From assembly GCA_030686995.1 (NCBI GenBank), contig CM060709.1, positions 271,363,913 to 271,427,912 on the forward strand: 64,000 bases of DNA. The letters are read 5' to 3'. Positions within the stretch are counted from its first letter, which is position 1; every line of letters starts with the position of its first letter. Below, in pieces: positions 23,017-35,350 of the stretch. Origin of the DNA: Artemisia argyi. Taxonomy: Eukaryota > Streptophyta > Magnoliopsida > Asterales > Asteraceae. Under the pieces are notes generated by a model. It made no database searches. It was not told the origin of the DNA and saw nothing but the letters and a program-made list of their open reading frames with translations. Both the position numbers and the translations under genes were made by a program.

Positions 23017-23842
23017 TACACATTCGAAACCGAAAAAACCTGAAATCGAAGAAAACCGAAACCGAAAAAACCTGAAATCGAAGAAAACCGAAACCGATAA
23101 AAACCGCATATCATGGTTCAGTTTTGGTTTTTACTTTTCGATATCTGCAATTAACCGAACCGAACCGTGCTTAATACATGAAGGTTTTTGTAACTAAATA
23201 TTCAAATAATTGTACAATTACTAATTATATTATTGCACTAATTTTATTGTAGAACGTTTTTTTGCTCCTAATGTAAACATTTCTAAACATTTATGTGTAA
23301 AAGTTGATAAATGTGATCATAATCTATAAACGTCGAATAACTATTATTTTGCTAATTGGTTATGTATGGATATTTGAATGCAATTATTCCAACGAGATAA
23401 CTTTTACATGACTATTATCTATTAAATGTCATTTAATTTTACTAAAATAACATTTTACGTTCTAGAACTTGTTATTGTTTATATGGTTAAACTTGATTAA
23501 ACGTTAAAAATGGTTAACCATGACCCGGCTGCGGGTAACCGCTCATTTCAGGTACCGCTTGTCCAGTTACCCACATAATATGGTTCGGTTTCGGGTAGTA
23601 AAATTAATGACCCATCCCGCGATAATAGTTTAAATCTTTCGACTAACCGCCCCGTCCCGCCCCGTCCCGTGAACACGCACCGAAGGTGATAGAAGAATAT
23701 TCTTTTAAACTTTCCCTACATTTTATTTTTAACTGCAAACATTATTTTCTTATAAAAAGCGATCTGAAAAACCCTTTTTTCATTTGTCAATTAGAAAAGC
23801 ATATAAACTCAACTCCGCCGCATCCGCCGATCGTTACTTCCG
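23017..23842 (+). other. Upstream region of eEF1B-gamma with simple repeats
   Basis: The stretch opens with repeats of CCGAAAAAACCTGAAATCGA and inverted GGTTTT-rich sequence (23030-23165). It passes through AT-rich sequence, then has repeated ACCCG/CCGTCCCG phrases (23520-23680). The last 160 bases should contain the promoter and 5' leader. ATATAAAC at 23801 is only 42 bases before the ATG, so it may be leader sequence and not a TATA box. No reading frame is recognised. Confidence 0.4.
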
Positions 23843-24193
23843 ATGGCGCTGGTTCGTTTTCATCTTTCTCAATTCCGTTATTGCTTAAGCACTTAAAAGC
23901 ATACGTATATTTGAATCTCACAGATTTAGGGTTTTGACTAACCTTTGACTTTTTTAATCATATGGTTTAATTAGGGTTTTGATGTACTAATATTAATAAA
24001 GCTTATTTGCATCCAATTATTTGCTTAAATCTGTTTTAATAATGATTCTGTTAAGGGTTTTGCTTAAGCACTTATAAGCTTAAAGTAAGCACTTCAAGCA
24101 ATAGTTTTTGTTATTTTTTTAATTTTTGTTTATGTTAAGTTAATTATTTTGAGAAGTGGATTCGAAACGTTTTTATATCAAAATAAGCAGATG

Positions 24194-24231
<38 letters not shown>

Positions 24232-27200
24232 TATTATTTTTTTTTCAAAACTGCTTATTTTTTTTCATAGAATAAGCAGATAAGTAGAAGCAGTTTGGAT
24301 GATCCAAACATTATATGTAAACAACATTCGACTACTTGTTTTGTGTAACCGATCTTTTACTGGAAAGTAGTTATAGTGATGTACCATATAGTAGGGTGTT
24401 TAGGACCGGTTAATTTTCTTGCTTATGAATACACACTTATAAGCTGTGTAAATATAAGCACTTCATTGTATAGTGTTTGGATCTGCTTATTTTCTAAAAA
24501 AAATGCAATGAGACTTGAAATATAGAAATTTGTTATTAATATTTTTCCCCAAAATTAGCAGATAGTTTGTGCTTGAAAGTGAGCAATAAGCAGGATGCAG
24601 GAAAAATAAGCAATCCCGGATACCCTTTTAAGCATATTATCACTTTTCCTTTGATTATTTGTGTTTTTTGGTGAAGATTTTTGTATAAATGTGAGCGACC
24701 TTTGACTACTTGTTTCAATCAATCAATCAATCTTTTTTTTTTTGATGAAGTATTTGTAGTGGTGTACTACCATATAGATATTAAATATCAGATGTAAGAA
24801 AAACAAAGGCAGTTTACTTGGTTTGAACAAGTAATTTGGTACTTTTCGCGGACTTTGTGATTTTTGTACAGATGTTTTGGACATTGGTTAATGGTGTATG
24901 AAAACGAGAGTTATGTTTTGTATGAGATCATATGGTTGTAGTATATTTTGTAATAGTTACTTGCTTGTTTTTGATGTATTCCGTGACTTTATTGGCAGAT
25001 CATTCATTCTAATAGTGTAAACAAGAATGTTTACAAGGCACAAATTGCTGCAGAGTATGTTGGTGTCGAAATCAAATTGGCTGATAATTTTGAAATGGGT
25101 GTGTCAAATAAGACTCCTGAGTTTATTAAAATGAACCCTATTGGAAAGGTATAGTTTCTCGGGTTTAATCTGATTTGCTTTTACCAATTTCTGTAACTTT
25201 TTGTAATGGGTTTGATCAAATGATTCATCATTGATGCAGATTCCTGTTCTCGAGACTCCTGAAGGCTCTGTTTTTGAGAGTAATGCAATTGCTCGCTACG
25301 GTAAGTGACAAAATAGATCTGGTTATAATTTTCTTTTGATATTTTGGCGGTGGTGCTAATATTGTCATTGTGTTTCCTGTAGTTGCTTATGGAAGTTCTC
25401 TTTTGGGATCTTCAGCGATAGAATATGTAAGTTTCTATGTATGTTCTTTTCCCGTTTTAAGGTATGCTGATACTTATACACGACTCTTATAAATTTTCTC
25501 TATTTGTACAGGGGCAAATTGAGCAGTGGATTGACTTCTCTTCTAATGAGATTGACTCTAATTTGAGGGGTTGGCTCATGCCGAGATTTGGATATGCCAA
25601 CTACATCAAACCTGTATGTTACTCCTTTTTCTCTACATGCACTTTATTAAATCTTGGCAGTGCGAATCAAGTTGAATGCTATTTTTCTTACGGTTTATAA
25701 TTTTTTCTTTGATCATACATTTTGAAAAATTTCAAACTAATAATTATTGTGTGTTGTCTTTGAAGGTCGAGGAGAGCTGCATTGCTAATGCTAAGAGAGG
25801 TCTCACTGCTCTGAACACCTATCTTGCTTCGCATACCTTCTTGGTTGGTGATTCAGTGACTTTGGCTGACATTATCACCACATGCAACTTGGTCCTCGGT
25901 TTTAAATTTCTGTGTCCAAAGAGCTTTACATCCGAGTTTCCTCATGTTGAGAGGTATTTCTGGACCATGGTTAATCAACCGAATTTCAAAAAGGTAATTG
26001 GTGAAGTCAAGCAAGCAGACGCTGTTCCACCTCTTCCTTCTGCAAAGAAACCAGAACAGCCAAAAGAAGTGAAACCCAAAGCTGAGCCTAAAAAAGTTGA
26101 GGCCCCCAAGCCTGCAGTTGCAGAGGAGGAAGAGGCACCAAAGCCCAAGGCAAAGAACCCCCTTGATTTGCTACCTCCAAGTAAGATGGTTTTGGATGAC
26201 TGGAAGAGGCTTTACTCCAACACCAAGAGTAACTTCCGTGAGGTTGCCATCAAAGGTAATTTCAGTACATTCTTTTGTATTTAATATTCCATTTGATTCT
26301 GGAACTCGTAACTTCCTTTTAGTATTAGTATGGGTGTTATATACTTATATGGACCTATTTACTTGTGAATTGGCTGTTTTGGGTTACATTAAAAAATAGC
26401 TGGGAAGGGATCTGGTCTAATGGGGTTTATTGGTCCGGAATTCGTTCAAAGTGTATTTATTTTATTGCATAAAACCATCTAAACCGTTTCAATAAATAAT
26501 TAGATTATTATTGATAAAAAGTTATGCTTGTATTAAACTATATTACTCTTTTGTAATCATATTTAACGCTAATTATTGAATAGTGTTGCTGGTCAATGCA
26601 ACCCATTCTGTTATAAGTACTTTTTGATTTGAATCTTTCCCGTCACAGTTTGTGGTGTATTTATTTAGCTTTTGGCTCTGTTGGTTTATTTTCATTTTGC
26701 TGTTACAGTACAAACCAGAAAATAATGAGACAAATATGATCTGAATATTATGATAATCATATGAAGCATTAGACTTGTAGAATGCTAGAAAGTAATCAAA
26801 GATTGAAAATCGGCAGTGCAATCGTGTGATTGGGAGAGAAACAAAGATGACGTAGAACCCTATTTTGTCTTCAAGTATATATAAATTAGACTTCCTTGCA
26901 TTATATCAACTTGTACTTTCAGCATGAAATTTCTCTTGGAATCTTTGACATATATGGCCCTTCTCATTATCTGTTTCGCCCTCAAAACTTCTCAAATAGT
27001 ACCAAGTATAATGTTGACTTTGGTATTTTCACAGCAGTAGTATGGATAAATATTAAATCTTTGCTGATTTATATCTTGACACTTGCAGGCTTTTGGGACA
27101 TGTTTGATCCAGAGGGCTACTCTCTTTGGTTTTGCACTTACAAATACAATGATGAGAACACTGTCTCATTTGTGACCATGAACAAGGTTGGTGGATTCCT

Positions 27201-27468
27201 CCAGCGTATGGATCTTGCACGAAAGTACGCCTTTGGGAAGATGTTGATCATTGGAAATGAGCCCCCATTCAAGGTGAAAGGGTTGTGGCTATTCCGTGGC
27301 CCAGAGATTCCCCAGTTTGTAATGGATGAGTGCTATGACATGGAGCTCTATGAGTGGACCAAGGTCGACCTCTCTGACGAGGCGCAAAAGGAGAGAGTCA
27401 ATCAGATGATCGAGGACGCAGAGCCTTTTGAGGGTGAAGCTCTTTTGGATGCGAAGTGCTTCAAGTGA
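23843..27468 (+). CDS. Elongation factor 1B gamma subunit (eEF1B-gamma)
   Basis: Seven coding exons: 23843-23851, 24999-25148, 25240-25300, 25383-25426, 25512-25613, 25766-26255 and 27089-27468. All joins use GT-AG and keep frame, giving 411 residues, normal for plants. The protein anchors the eEF1B nucleotide-exchange complex that reloads eEF1A with GTP in the cytosol. Residues 1-85 form a GST-N-like domain (FEMGVSNKTPEFIKMNPIGK) and 90-205 a GST-C-like domain (GQIEQWIDFSSNEID, DSVTLADIITTCNL). A Lys/Pro/Glu linker spans about 210-257, and the conserved EF1G domain runs from NPLDLLPPSK to the stop (FWDMFDPEGYSLWF). Exon 1 holds only ATGGCGCTG. Intron 1 (1147 bases) has a T tract near 24200. 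No breaks were seen. Exon borders lack transcript support. Confidence 0.95.
24198..24245 (+). repeat. Long T tract in eEF1B-gamma intron 1
   Basis: About 32 consecutive T, then TATTATTATTTTTTTT. Neighbouring phrases (AATAAGCAGATGAGC, GAATAAGCAGATAAG) recur on both sides, which suggests a decayed insertion, but no clear ends or target duplication could be set. Confidence 0.6.
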
Positions 27469-27872
27469 GGTAAGTGATGCCTTGTTTTAGGACATGTGAG
27501 GATCTATCAAATCTTATCCGTGTAGGGGGTTTATTTATTTGAAGTGTGCTAGGTGCATGTGAAACTCTGTTTTGTGATGTTCAATGTACTATGACTTATC
27601 CAGTTTTGGTCTTCTATTGGTTTATCTTTTGAGTATATGTTCATGAAGTAAACCAATCCATGTTGTTGCTTCTTTGCAATGAAAATGGTTCGCAGGTTGA
27701 ACAATGTTGTTTAGATCATGAAAGAATACACTAATTTATATGCCAGTTGCTATTATTGACTTGTGAAATGTGGTACTACGCTTTATCTATGTTTTTGTAA
27801 TCCATGTATGACATGTTTGTTTCAAAACACGATTAACAAGAATCATACAGACGTGAAGACTACCAAGCTACC

Positions 27873-28203
27873 ATGTTTTCACAGCCAAAAAAAACACCAA
27901 CTAAACTGCCCATTTTGACATCAAATGGCAATCAAAAAGCCCCACTTTGGATAGCTAAAATAGCAACCTGATATCCCCTGTTTTGACAGGAAAAAACAAC
28001 CACCAAACACCCCATTTGACAGCAAAACAGCAACCGAATGGCCCCTGTTTTTACAGAAAAAATAACAATCAAACACTTCGTTTGACAGCAAAACAGCAAC
28101 CAAACAGCCCTTGTTTTGACAGCAAAAACTGCTACAAAACACCCCATTTTGACAGGAAACACATGCAACCAAACACTCCATGTTTTGGCAGCAAAAACAA
28201 CAT
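27873..28203 (+). repeat. Minisatellite of 33-36 bp downstream of eEF1B-gamma
   Basis: Eight to ten units of the form TTTTGACAGCAAAAACAGC followed by AACCAAACACCCC. GACAG anchors lie at about 27985, 28017, 28055, 28084, 28118, 28152 and 28188. Because the unit length is often not a multiple of three, cysteine-rich reading frames arise in several frames of the minus strand; these are by-products of the repeat. It starts about 400 bases after the stop codon. Confidence 0.8.
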
Positions 28204-28205
28204 CC

Positions 28206-30117
28206 CATTCAAAACACATATAAAGTCTTAACAAAACAAAAGGATGCAAACTATCATAACATAAATCCGTTTGTTAATGATGTAAACTATAGGAATATGG
28301 AACACAATTTATCACAGGTTATACGCAATTTTCTTGCACGTCATTTTGCTTTAAGTCTCCATTATGATAACAATATAAGGTCAAATAACATGACAAGCAA
28401 GAGCATAGCATTTAAGGAGTAACTTTAACTTATCAAAAGGAATGTTGGAAAGTCACTTGCCAAAATATTTGGACTTTTAACTTATCAAAACATGACAATT
28501 AAAAGCATAACGACTAAGGAGTAAGTTTTGTCGTTTCAGGTTGGAGAATTGTAGGACTATCTAGTTGCCAATAAACGTGATCTCTATCTTGGTTCTCATA
28601 AACCTTTGATTTAAAATCCCGAATGAGTGTCTCATAACTGTTTTCCTAAAGTAACTTATCAAGTCATGTTAGCAAAACTTATGTTTGAAGGTGGTAGTGT
28701 AGCTCCACTTTTCAATTCCCCCTAGTCAAATGCATGCAAACCGATATAGGTCATAGATGATACTCCGTACTATAGTGTGGGTTATGAACATACATCAACC
28801 ATATTCCAGAATGTACGTATTCAGTTATTCTCACCCATCTAGTTGCTTTTCTACCCAAACTTCGCTCTATATTGAAACTTGGTTTTCTGAGTAAATAAGA
28901 TAGCGTAGAAGGTTATGAAGAACCTAGTACGGTAGAAAACAAAATGCATACATAGAGCTGTTGTACGTTGATTTGTTCTAAAAATATCATGTCATAGCTG
29001 TAATATTAGTAACCCAACATGGTTGTTGCTATGCAACCCCTCTTAATAGCATAATTATTAATTTCCCGACTTGTTCATGCATACCCCAAAAAGAGTCTAG
29101 CTGCACAATCTAACAATAAAAGATAACTTTCTCGTAACCCCAGATTCTATAAGGAAAAAATGTTTTGACGATAATTAATAAGTTAAACATGTTTTTAATA
29201 ACAACTGTTAGTAATCGTGTCAGTAAGAATAAAGTATAGTACCCTATCCACTACGATCAGCACCACGACGCTCTACTTTGAACTTAGATAAATGAATGTG
29301 AACTTCACCAACACTCTCCAACTGTTTCTTGGTTAAAACAATAAAAAAAAGTGCAATTGATAACTATAGTATCATCTAGAAAAGCAGCTTCAATTCCATA
29401 ACTATAAAACCCAAAAGTAGGGAAAAAAAACAAAAGACAAAAAGTAGTACTCGAATTGGTGCCTGAGGCATGGTGTTCCAATTCATCAATATGACTACAT
29501 GCTGCGATGCCACATACATGCTAAATCCCACATGATTAGTAATTGTTCACCAACTCAGTATAACTATAAAGTTCACATTTTTAGAACTTACCCCATTGGA
29601 GGCCAGTTAGTCATTGACGTTGGAATGGCGCTCGGTTAAAATGCAGATGTAAAACATCACACTTGTAAGACAGACCATGCTACTATATAAGCAGATGTAG
29701 AAGCAAGTCCATATGATGTTACAACCTAAATGACGTTTGTAATTATTTTTTCTACTAAACTTTAATGTAAGCTATGATGCAGTCGTATATATGAAATAAT
29801 GATTCTCACAATAAAAAATGGGTGTAAATATAGAACATCAATGCAATTCTGACCATAATCTGGGGAGTGGGGGAAAAAGAGATAAAAGTCATAAAGCAAA
29901 TATCGATTTTCACAAGCTGATAAAACAGATACCGATTTTCACAAGTTTGGTGGTATGAAATTTCAAAGCGTAAACAGTTTGTGTTAAAAGTTTTTCAAGT
30001 TGATCTGAATGTATCTGATTTACACCGAGTGCAAACTAACAATCATGAATTAGAAAGCTATTATAATGCTAAACCTGTAAAAGAAAACCATGCAGATATT
30101 GTGTTGTTCAGGTTTTA
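28206..30117 (+). other. Intergenic, nothing recognised
   Basis: AT-rich sequence without a long or recognisable reading frame. A short local duplication (CGATTTTCACAAG at about 29906 and 29935) is the only structure noticed. Confidence 0.4.
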
Positions 30118-30266
30118 GGGAGTGTTTGGATTGCTTTATTTTCTGAGCTTATATGTTTTAAGAAGGTGATAGATAAGCTTACTGTTCTGCTTATGAGCTT
30201 ATCAATTTGAGAACACTGTGAAAAGAGAAACAAAAAACTTAATTTGAGATTACACCAAACACCACC
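30118..30266 (+). mobile_element. Tourist-like MITE (PIF/Harbinger type)
   Basis: Ends GGGAGTGTTTGG and CCAAACACCACC are imperfect inverted repeats, and TTA flanks both sides (30115-30117 and 30267-30269). TTA target sites and G-rich ends are the signature of Harbinger-mobilised MITEs. The element is 149 bases and non-coding. Confidence 0.65.
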
Positions 30267-30495
30267 TTATAGTTGTAACCTAAATTTATCAAAAAACAAA
30301 CTTATAAATAACCCCAATCAAAATGCAAAATAGCTGATAAATTTAACGGTATTCGCAAATTTTGTTTTTAAATAATATCATATACGCAATAAACACGAAT
30401 TAGAACCATATGATATATTCCTCGATCACCTTAAAACATACTCCTTATGCATCATCATCAATCCCGTTATTCCAAAAACCGCGATCCGACACATT

Positions 30496-30921
30496 TCACA
30501 CATCCTTTACTTCACGAACCAAACACAAATGATCAACCACAACAAACTGCCAAATATAATACATCCCAATATCCATAGAAGAACACAACAATGGCCTTAA
30601 ATTATACCCCACAACAGCCTCACTCATTTCCTCAGGATCACGTGATGTCATAACCAACCCTACTTTCCCGACAAGATGTGGGACCAGACCAACGAAAGCA
30701 TTGTTCCCCGTCGCAGGAGCATGTTGTGCTATAGATCTTTTTAACCAAGTGTTTTTTCCCATGATGAAAGATGACTCAGTTGTTAGGTTTTGTTTTATGA
30801 GTTTGGTTTGTTTTGCATTGAGATTGTCTGCTGTGATTATCAGGATTTGTGTGTGGTTTTTTTTGAGGTTTGTCAGGAGTTTTTGGTGGTGTACCATTTT
30901 TCTTAAAACCTTGGTTGCCAT
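30496..30921 (-). pseudogene. Ribosomal P0 (uL10)-like truncated copy
   Basis: The first ~105 residues of this uninterrupted 141-codon frame resemble the rRNA-binding N-terminal part of the acidic ribosomal protein P0: HTQILIITADNL, then SFIMGKNTWLKRSIAQHAP, TGNNAF, VPHLVGKVGLV and DPEEMSEAVVGYN. P0 is normally about 320 residues and anchors the P1/P2 stalk of the 60S subunit. Here similarity stops at NLRP, and the remaining 30 codons look unrelated, so the stalk-binding and C-terminal parts are missing. No introns are seen. The frame is open, so a short expressed protein cannot be excluded, but a truncated or retrotransposed copy is likelier. It lies between eEF1B-gamma and its exon relic. 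Confidence 0.68.
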
Positions 30922-31354
30922 TGGTGATGCATGAAGGTTTGGTTAATGAAATAGAATAATAGGGTTTTGTCACTTGTGTTTGTTTAGTGGGCTGATAGTT
31001 GATCCTTTAATATTGCTTTTATTCATGCTTTGGAATTAATCTAACTTTTTCGTGAGAGAAGTATTATTTAAAACCTTAGAGATTGGAAAGTATTCTCATG
31101 TTTGAGTTTATATATTTAGCATTGTAACGATGTCAAACGCGAGACATGGTTGATTACTTGATTATGAAAGTCAACTAAATATAGTTGAAACTTGAAAATG
31201 ATCTCCAGATTTGGAGGGTTTACTAATTCCAAAGTAATCTTTTTTCTTCAACTTCTACTCTTGTTTGTTATATATTTATTTCCATTATGATTCATGGTAA
31301 GCTTCCAAATGATTTTTCTGTGTGCATGCTTGGATGGTGGAGGAGAATTTTATT

Positions 31355-31630
31355 TCCTAGCACAAAAAGAGTTATCGATGCTCTGAAGTCTGAACACACA
31401 TCCTGCCTCACATACTTTCCTGTTGGCAATGCTGTGATCTTGGCTAACATCATTAAAACATGCAACTTGTTGTTCGGTTGTAAAGTATTATTAACCAAAA
31501 GCATCACAGTTGACCGACTATCCTCACGTTGAGAGATATTTTTGGATCACGATTAATCAACCAAATTTCAGCAAGATAATTGGAGAAGTTATGCATACAG
31601 ATGCTATTCCTCCTCGTCCTTCTGTTTGCA
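31355..31630 (+). pseudogene. eEF1B-gamma exon 6 relic
   Basis: Two frames together match exon 6 of the gene at 23843-27468. STKRVIDALKSEHTSCL..FPVGNAVILANIIKTCNL aligns with AKRGLTALNTYLASHTF..VGDSVTLADIITTCNL. After a frameshift near 31510, PHVERYFWITINQPNFSK and IIGEVMHTDAIPPRPS align with PHVERYFWTMVNQPNFKK and VIGEVKQADAVPPLPS. Other exons were not found nearby, and the match ends where tandem repeats begin at 31641. It lies about 4 kb downstream of the intact gene on the same strand, which suggests a partial tandem duplication. Confidence 0.88.
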
Positions 31631-31640
31631 GAGGAAGAAG

Positions 31641-31806
31641 ACCATACATGTTAGGCTTGGCACAATGGTGCCCAGACGCGACCATACCACATCAGCTTTC
31701 TCTCTCCGAATACCATACATGTTAGGCTGGGCACAATACGTAGTGACCAGACACGACCATACCAAATCAGCTTCCTCTCTCCGACGACCATACCACATCA
31801 GCTTTC
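31641..31806 (+). repeat. Tandem repeat of 71 bp
   Basis: ACCATACATGTTAGGCT at 31641 and 31712, each followed by GGGCACAAT, CCAGACACGACCATACC and ATCAGCTTTCTCTCTCC. A third partial unit starts at about 31785. It directly follows the exon relic. Confidence 0.75.
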
Positions 31807-31852
31807 TCAAAATAGGTTCGACTTGTTTCCGCCCCTAATTGTGTCTACCTTT

Positions 31853-34824
31853 TGTGAGAACCCTCACTTTCTGGTTAGTCGTTTTACGTCTGATCTTTAT
31901 CCTCTAAGTTATTTAACTCATTTAATTCTGAGCCCTACTCTAGAAGTCGTCAACGTTTACCTAAGAGAGCTTTAGAATTCATTCAATGCATAAGAATTAT
32001 CTATCATAAACTACTAAACCATACTACAAAAATAATTCTAGGCGGCATACATGTTAAAAGTAGGTTATAATCTAAGCTAAATCCTAACAATTTTTGTTAA
32101 ATACCTTATAAATATATATAAATCAAAGTAAATAATTAGTATATATGTATGCCACACGTTTAATAAGTCACATGGGTGCCCAACATTTTTATTTGTACAC
32201 GTTCATATTTTGAAGAACAATATAACACATTTGAAATGTTTGAAGGAATGAGTCATCCTTTAGACTCGGCACCTCTCAGCCCATATCTTCCTTTCATCTC
32301 TCATTATATCAACCGTACTTCATTTTTTTCCCCTCACTCTCACAATAACCCTAAAAAAAAAAGAAATAGAACTAACACAAAGTCGGCTGTACATTACTCT
32401 CAAGAAAAGAAGGTACGAAGGGTAGATAAGGTGGTGAAATCGGTCTTGTTTCTGGTTGGGCTTTGGGTTGGTTCGAGGGGTGTGGATTTGGTTCGAAGTT
32501 TTAAGTCTAGTTCTTGTGTTCTATTCTGATCCTACATTCGACCAGAGGTATCCCTATCTCGTCTCGTGTTTTTGTATTCAATCTGTTAATCATGGTTACA
32601 AATAAAGCATGAACACAAATCTAATGTATTTATTAAATATGTATATACGTATAACCTGAATTAAAACGAGTAAAGGAAACCTATACGTAGCATGAAATCA
32701 TGAATCTATAACTCATATACGTCGACCTATTTCAGTTTCGAATCATGCGAGATATGTTGTATTATATGAACCGATTGAGGACTAAAACATACGTGTATAA
32801 ACTTGTGAATTGGAGTTGTATCAAACCTGTAGAAAGGTGTGAGTTAATAGATGTTGAATCAGGTGTGAAGGTGTAATGTGTGAGTGTGGTCATGAAGGGC
32901 TGTATGCATGCATTAGTTTGTCATTTGAAAACATATATAAAGGGGTGTCTGATCATATCTGGAAATGAAGTAAAGGGTTTGGTCTGTTTTGAGTCTCGTT
33001 ATTATGGCTGTAAAATGGGGTGTTGTGCATGAGTTTGAGTAGTCTAAAATGATCTAAGAAATCTTTGAACCTGGTTTTATACGCATAGGAGCACATGCTA
33101 TTTTTAAGGCTCGCCTTTGGTTTAAAAGTGGATCCTTAGTCTCGTTAAACTAAACTTGGAAACTGCATGAATTCATAACAAGTATAAGTCCATGTCTATT
33201 ATATGTCTTTTATATGAACATGTATAATGCTTATGAATCGGATAAGTCTACAACAAATATGTATAGAGAGTCTGTAATCAGATAAAAAGAATAAGTCTAG
33301 TAAGTCATTTAGTCTCGTTTTATTGGTCACCGAAAATCATACAAACAAACATAAAATTTTACACTTATATCTGCTCTTTAGTATACGACTGAAACATGGG
33401 GATAAATATAAATAATAAGATTGGAATATGCATGTGTAATATACGTGATAATATTTTCTAAAATGGCTAAATCCAAATCCAGTTATAATAAATCTTAAAA
33501 GAACTAATTTACATAATAAACCCTAAACTATGAAATTGTCATTTTTAAACCTTTAATATTATTTAATTTTTATTTAAAAACTTTAAAGTATAATAAACTT
33601 AATAATACGTTATTAAGTAATGAGTGATACCTAAATTGTGTAGATCCACTGAAGGAAGAGTAGCCGGGATTCTTCGTTTATTTCTTGTGATTCACTATAT
33701 TGGATTTGGCATTGTCTTTTTGATTTCGAGGTGAGTTTTCGTGGCCCCTTTTTACTTATGTTTTACTTGGGGGAGAATGATACTCAAAAGTTGTTTTCCT
33801 GCTGTGCTCAAACTTTTACTTTACTTGGACAAGTTATTGTGCTTATGATTGTGCTAGGTGCATTACTAGTTTATTGTGTGGATTCTTACTGTGTGATCTC
33901 ATGTCTTGGATTCACTCCAATTGACATGGGAGTATTATGCTGTGTGGTCTAATGTCATGATTGACATGGGAGTACTCATGTGTTAGCTCCAGCTGGTAGG
34001 CATGCATGTTGTACACTATATACTTTTGGAGATGATGAATGTGATGATTGGATTATCGGTTGGTTATGATGTACTAATTGCCCTATGCCACTTTATTGTT
34101 TGCACACTTGTCCTATATCTTATGCATGGCAAAATGATACATGTTTACTTTAAACCTACGAGCTCACCAACATTATGTTGACATTTTCGAGTATCATTTT
34201 CAGGTGAAGAGAATAAGACTGCCTAAGGAGTTGATTACTTGTAGAGCTGGCAAATCGTGTCTTAACAGGTCTTAACAGGTTTTGAGCGCGCGAATAACAT
34301 AAGTTTCAAACATGAAAACGACTCGTTTAACACTTAGTTTTGGTGGTTTGAGTATGACAGATATACGTTTTATGTATCAAAAAGGTTAAATATTGAACCC
34401 TAGAATACTAAAAACAATTATTTTAAAAAATAAAAAAATTGCATAGTACATTTTTTCCCTTAACAGGTCTTAACAGGTCCTAACAGGTACCCAATTTGCC
34501 AGCTCTAATTACTTGCATGGTTTAGTGAGAGACCTTAGGCATTTATATTTATGGTCTACTTTTATGGCTTTTGAGACTTTGTTTCTAGTATTGGATATCA
34601 TGACTTTGTTTGGTATATTTTTACCCGTTTTGGGAGACTCTTTGATTTTATATGATTATGTTGTTATGTTTCGGCTATCCTTGACACGAGTTCCATGCTT
34701 GTTCAGGAGTCGTCATGACATTGGTTGTTTGTTCACTTAGTATATTCTCTATTGTTATTACCATGTGTTATGACGATTCCATTTCTTGTTACACCTCGAG
34801 TTTCCGCCTTTGCGGGGTGTGACA
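31853..34824 (+). repeat. 5' LTR of the Tekay-like element
   Basis: 2972 bases, TG...CA. It carries a 266-base MITE at 34242. The region 34185-34757 has no counterpart in the 3' LTR. Reading frames inside it (for example near 32176, 33731 and 34513) are not protein-like. Confidence 0.9.
34242..34507 (+). mobile_element. hAT-type MITE inside the gypsy LTR
   Basis: Perfect 14-base inverted ends TAGAGCTGGCAAAT and ATTTGCCAGCTCTA, with the 8-base duplication ATTACTTG on both sides (34234-34241 and 34508-34515). Several copies of CTTAACAGGT lie just inside each end, as in hAT subterminal repeats. It is 266 bases and non-coding, so it needs a transposase from elsewhere. Confidence 0.93.
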
Positions 34825-34828
34825 GAAA

Positions 34829-34841
34829 GGTACCAGAGCCT
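34829..34841 (+). other. Primer binding site of the Tekay-like element
   Basis: GGTACCAGAGCCT, four bases after the LTR, matches the initiator tRNA-Met site (GGTATCAGAGCC) with one change. Confidence 0.65.
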
Positions 34842-35350
34842 TGGTTATAGAGAATTAGGTGGTTTTACCTAGACTATAACTTAGGATTCCTCATGTAGTA
34901 TGCATCATAGGAACTATGTGTGCATTAATCTATGTGATTGCCTTTTTGCCCTTATTTTCCCCTCTTTTTTTTGAGAACTTATTTTATAAGAGATTATTCT
35001 ATGGCATACCTTATATGGAACTTGGAGGTCTTGTGAGAATTATGTTTTAGTTTACTTTTGTGGTCTCATACTTACTTGTTTAGAATGTTAACACTGACAG
35101 GTGTAACTTTGGTAATGAGTACACATGTGAATGGATGCATATATAACTATGGGTGGCCAACGTAATTATAAATGCATCACGACACATGTGGACTTGTGAA
35201 CATGGTTGCATCAAAAAGTATCAACATGTATAACTTGAAGTGAAACAATCGTATTTTGGCTCTATATTTTTATTTTATTATGATATTATGTTCTTGTCCT
35301 ATTTTCACCATTCATCTGACCAATACTAATACCTTTCCTTTTATAGAGTG

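Noticed and set aside
27921..28249. Cys-rich minus-strand frames resembling small secreted cysteine-rich peptides
   Set aside because: Overlapping frames give equally Cys-rich products because the 33-36 bp minisatellite encodes them. There is no signal peptide or splice context.
32176..32529. 117-codon frame downstream of the LTR start, and its copy near 40250
   Set aside because: It lies in the gypsy LTR. The second LTR copy has frame-breaking differences, so it is not conserved as protein.
33731..33952. 73- to 77-codon frame present in both gypsy LTRs
   Set aside because: It is identical in both places only because the LTRs are duplicates; no domain is recognised.
34242..34507. CTTAACAGGT direct repeats considered as a CRISPR-like or binding-site array
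   Set aside because: They are the subterminal repeats of a hAT MITE with clear terminal repeats and an 8-base duplication. CRISPR arrays do not occur in plant nuclear DNA.
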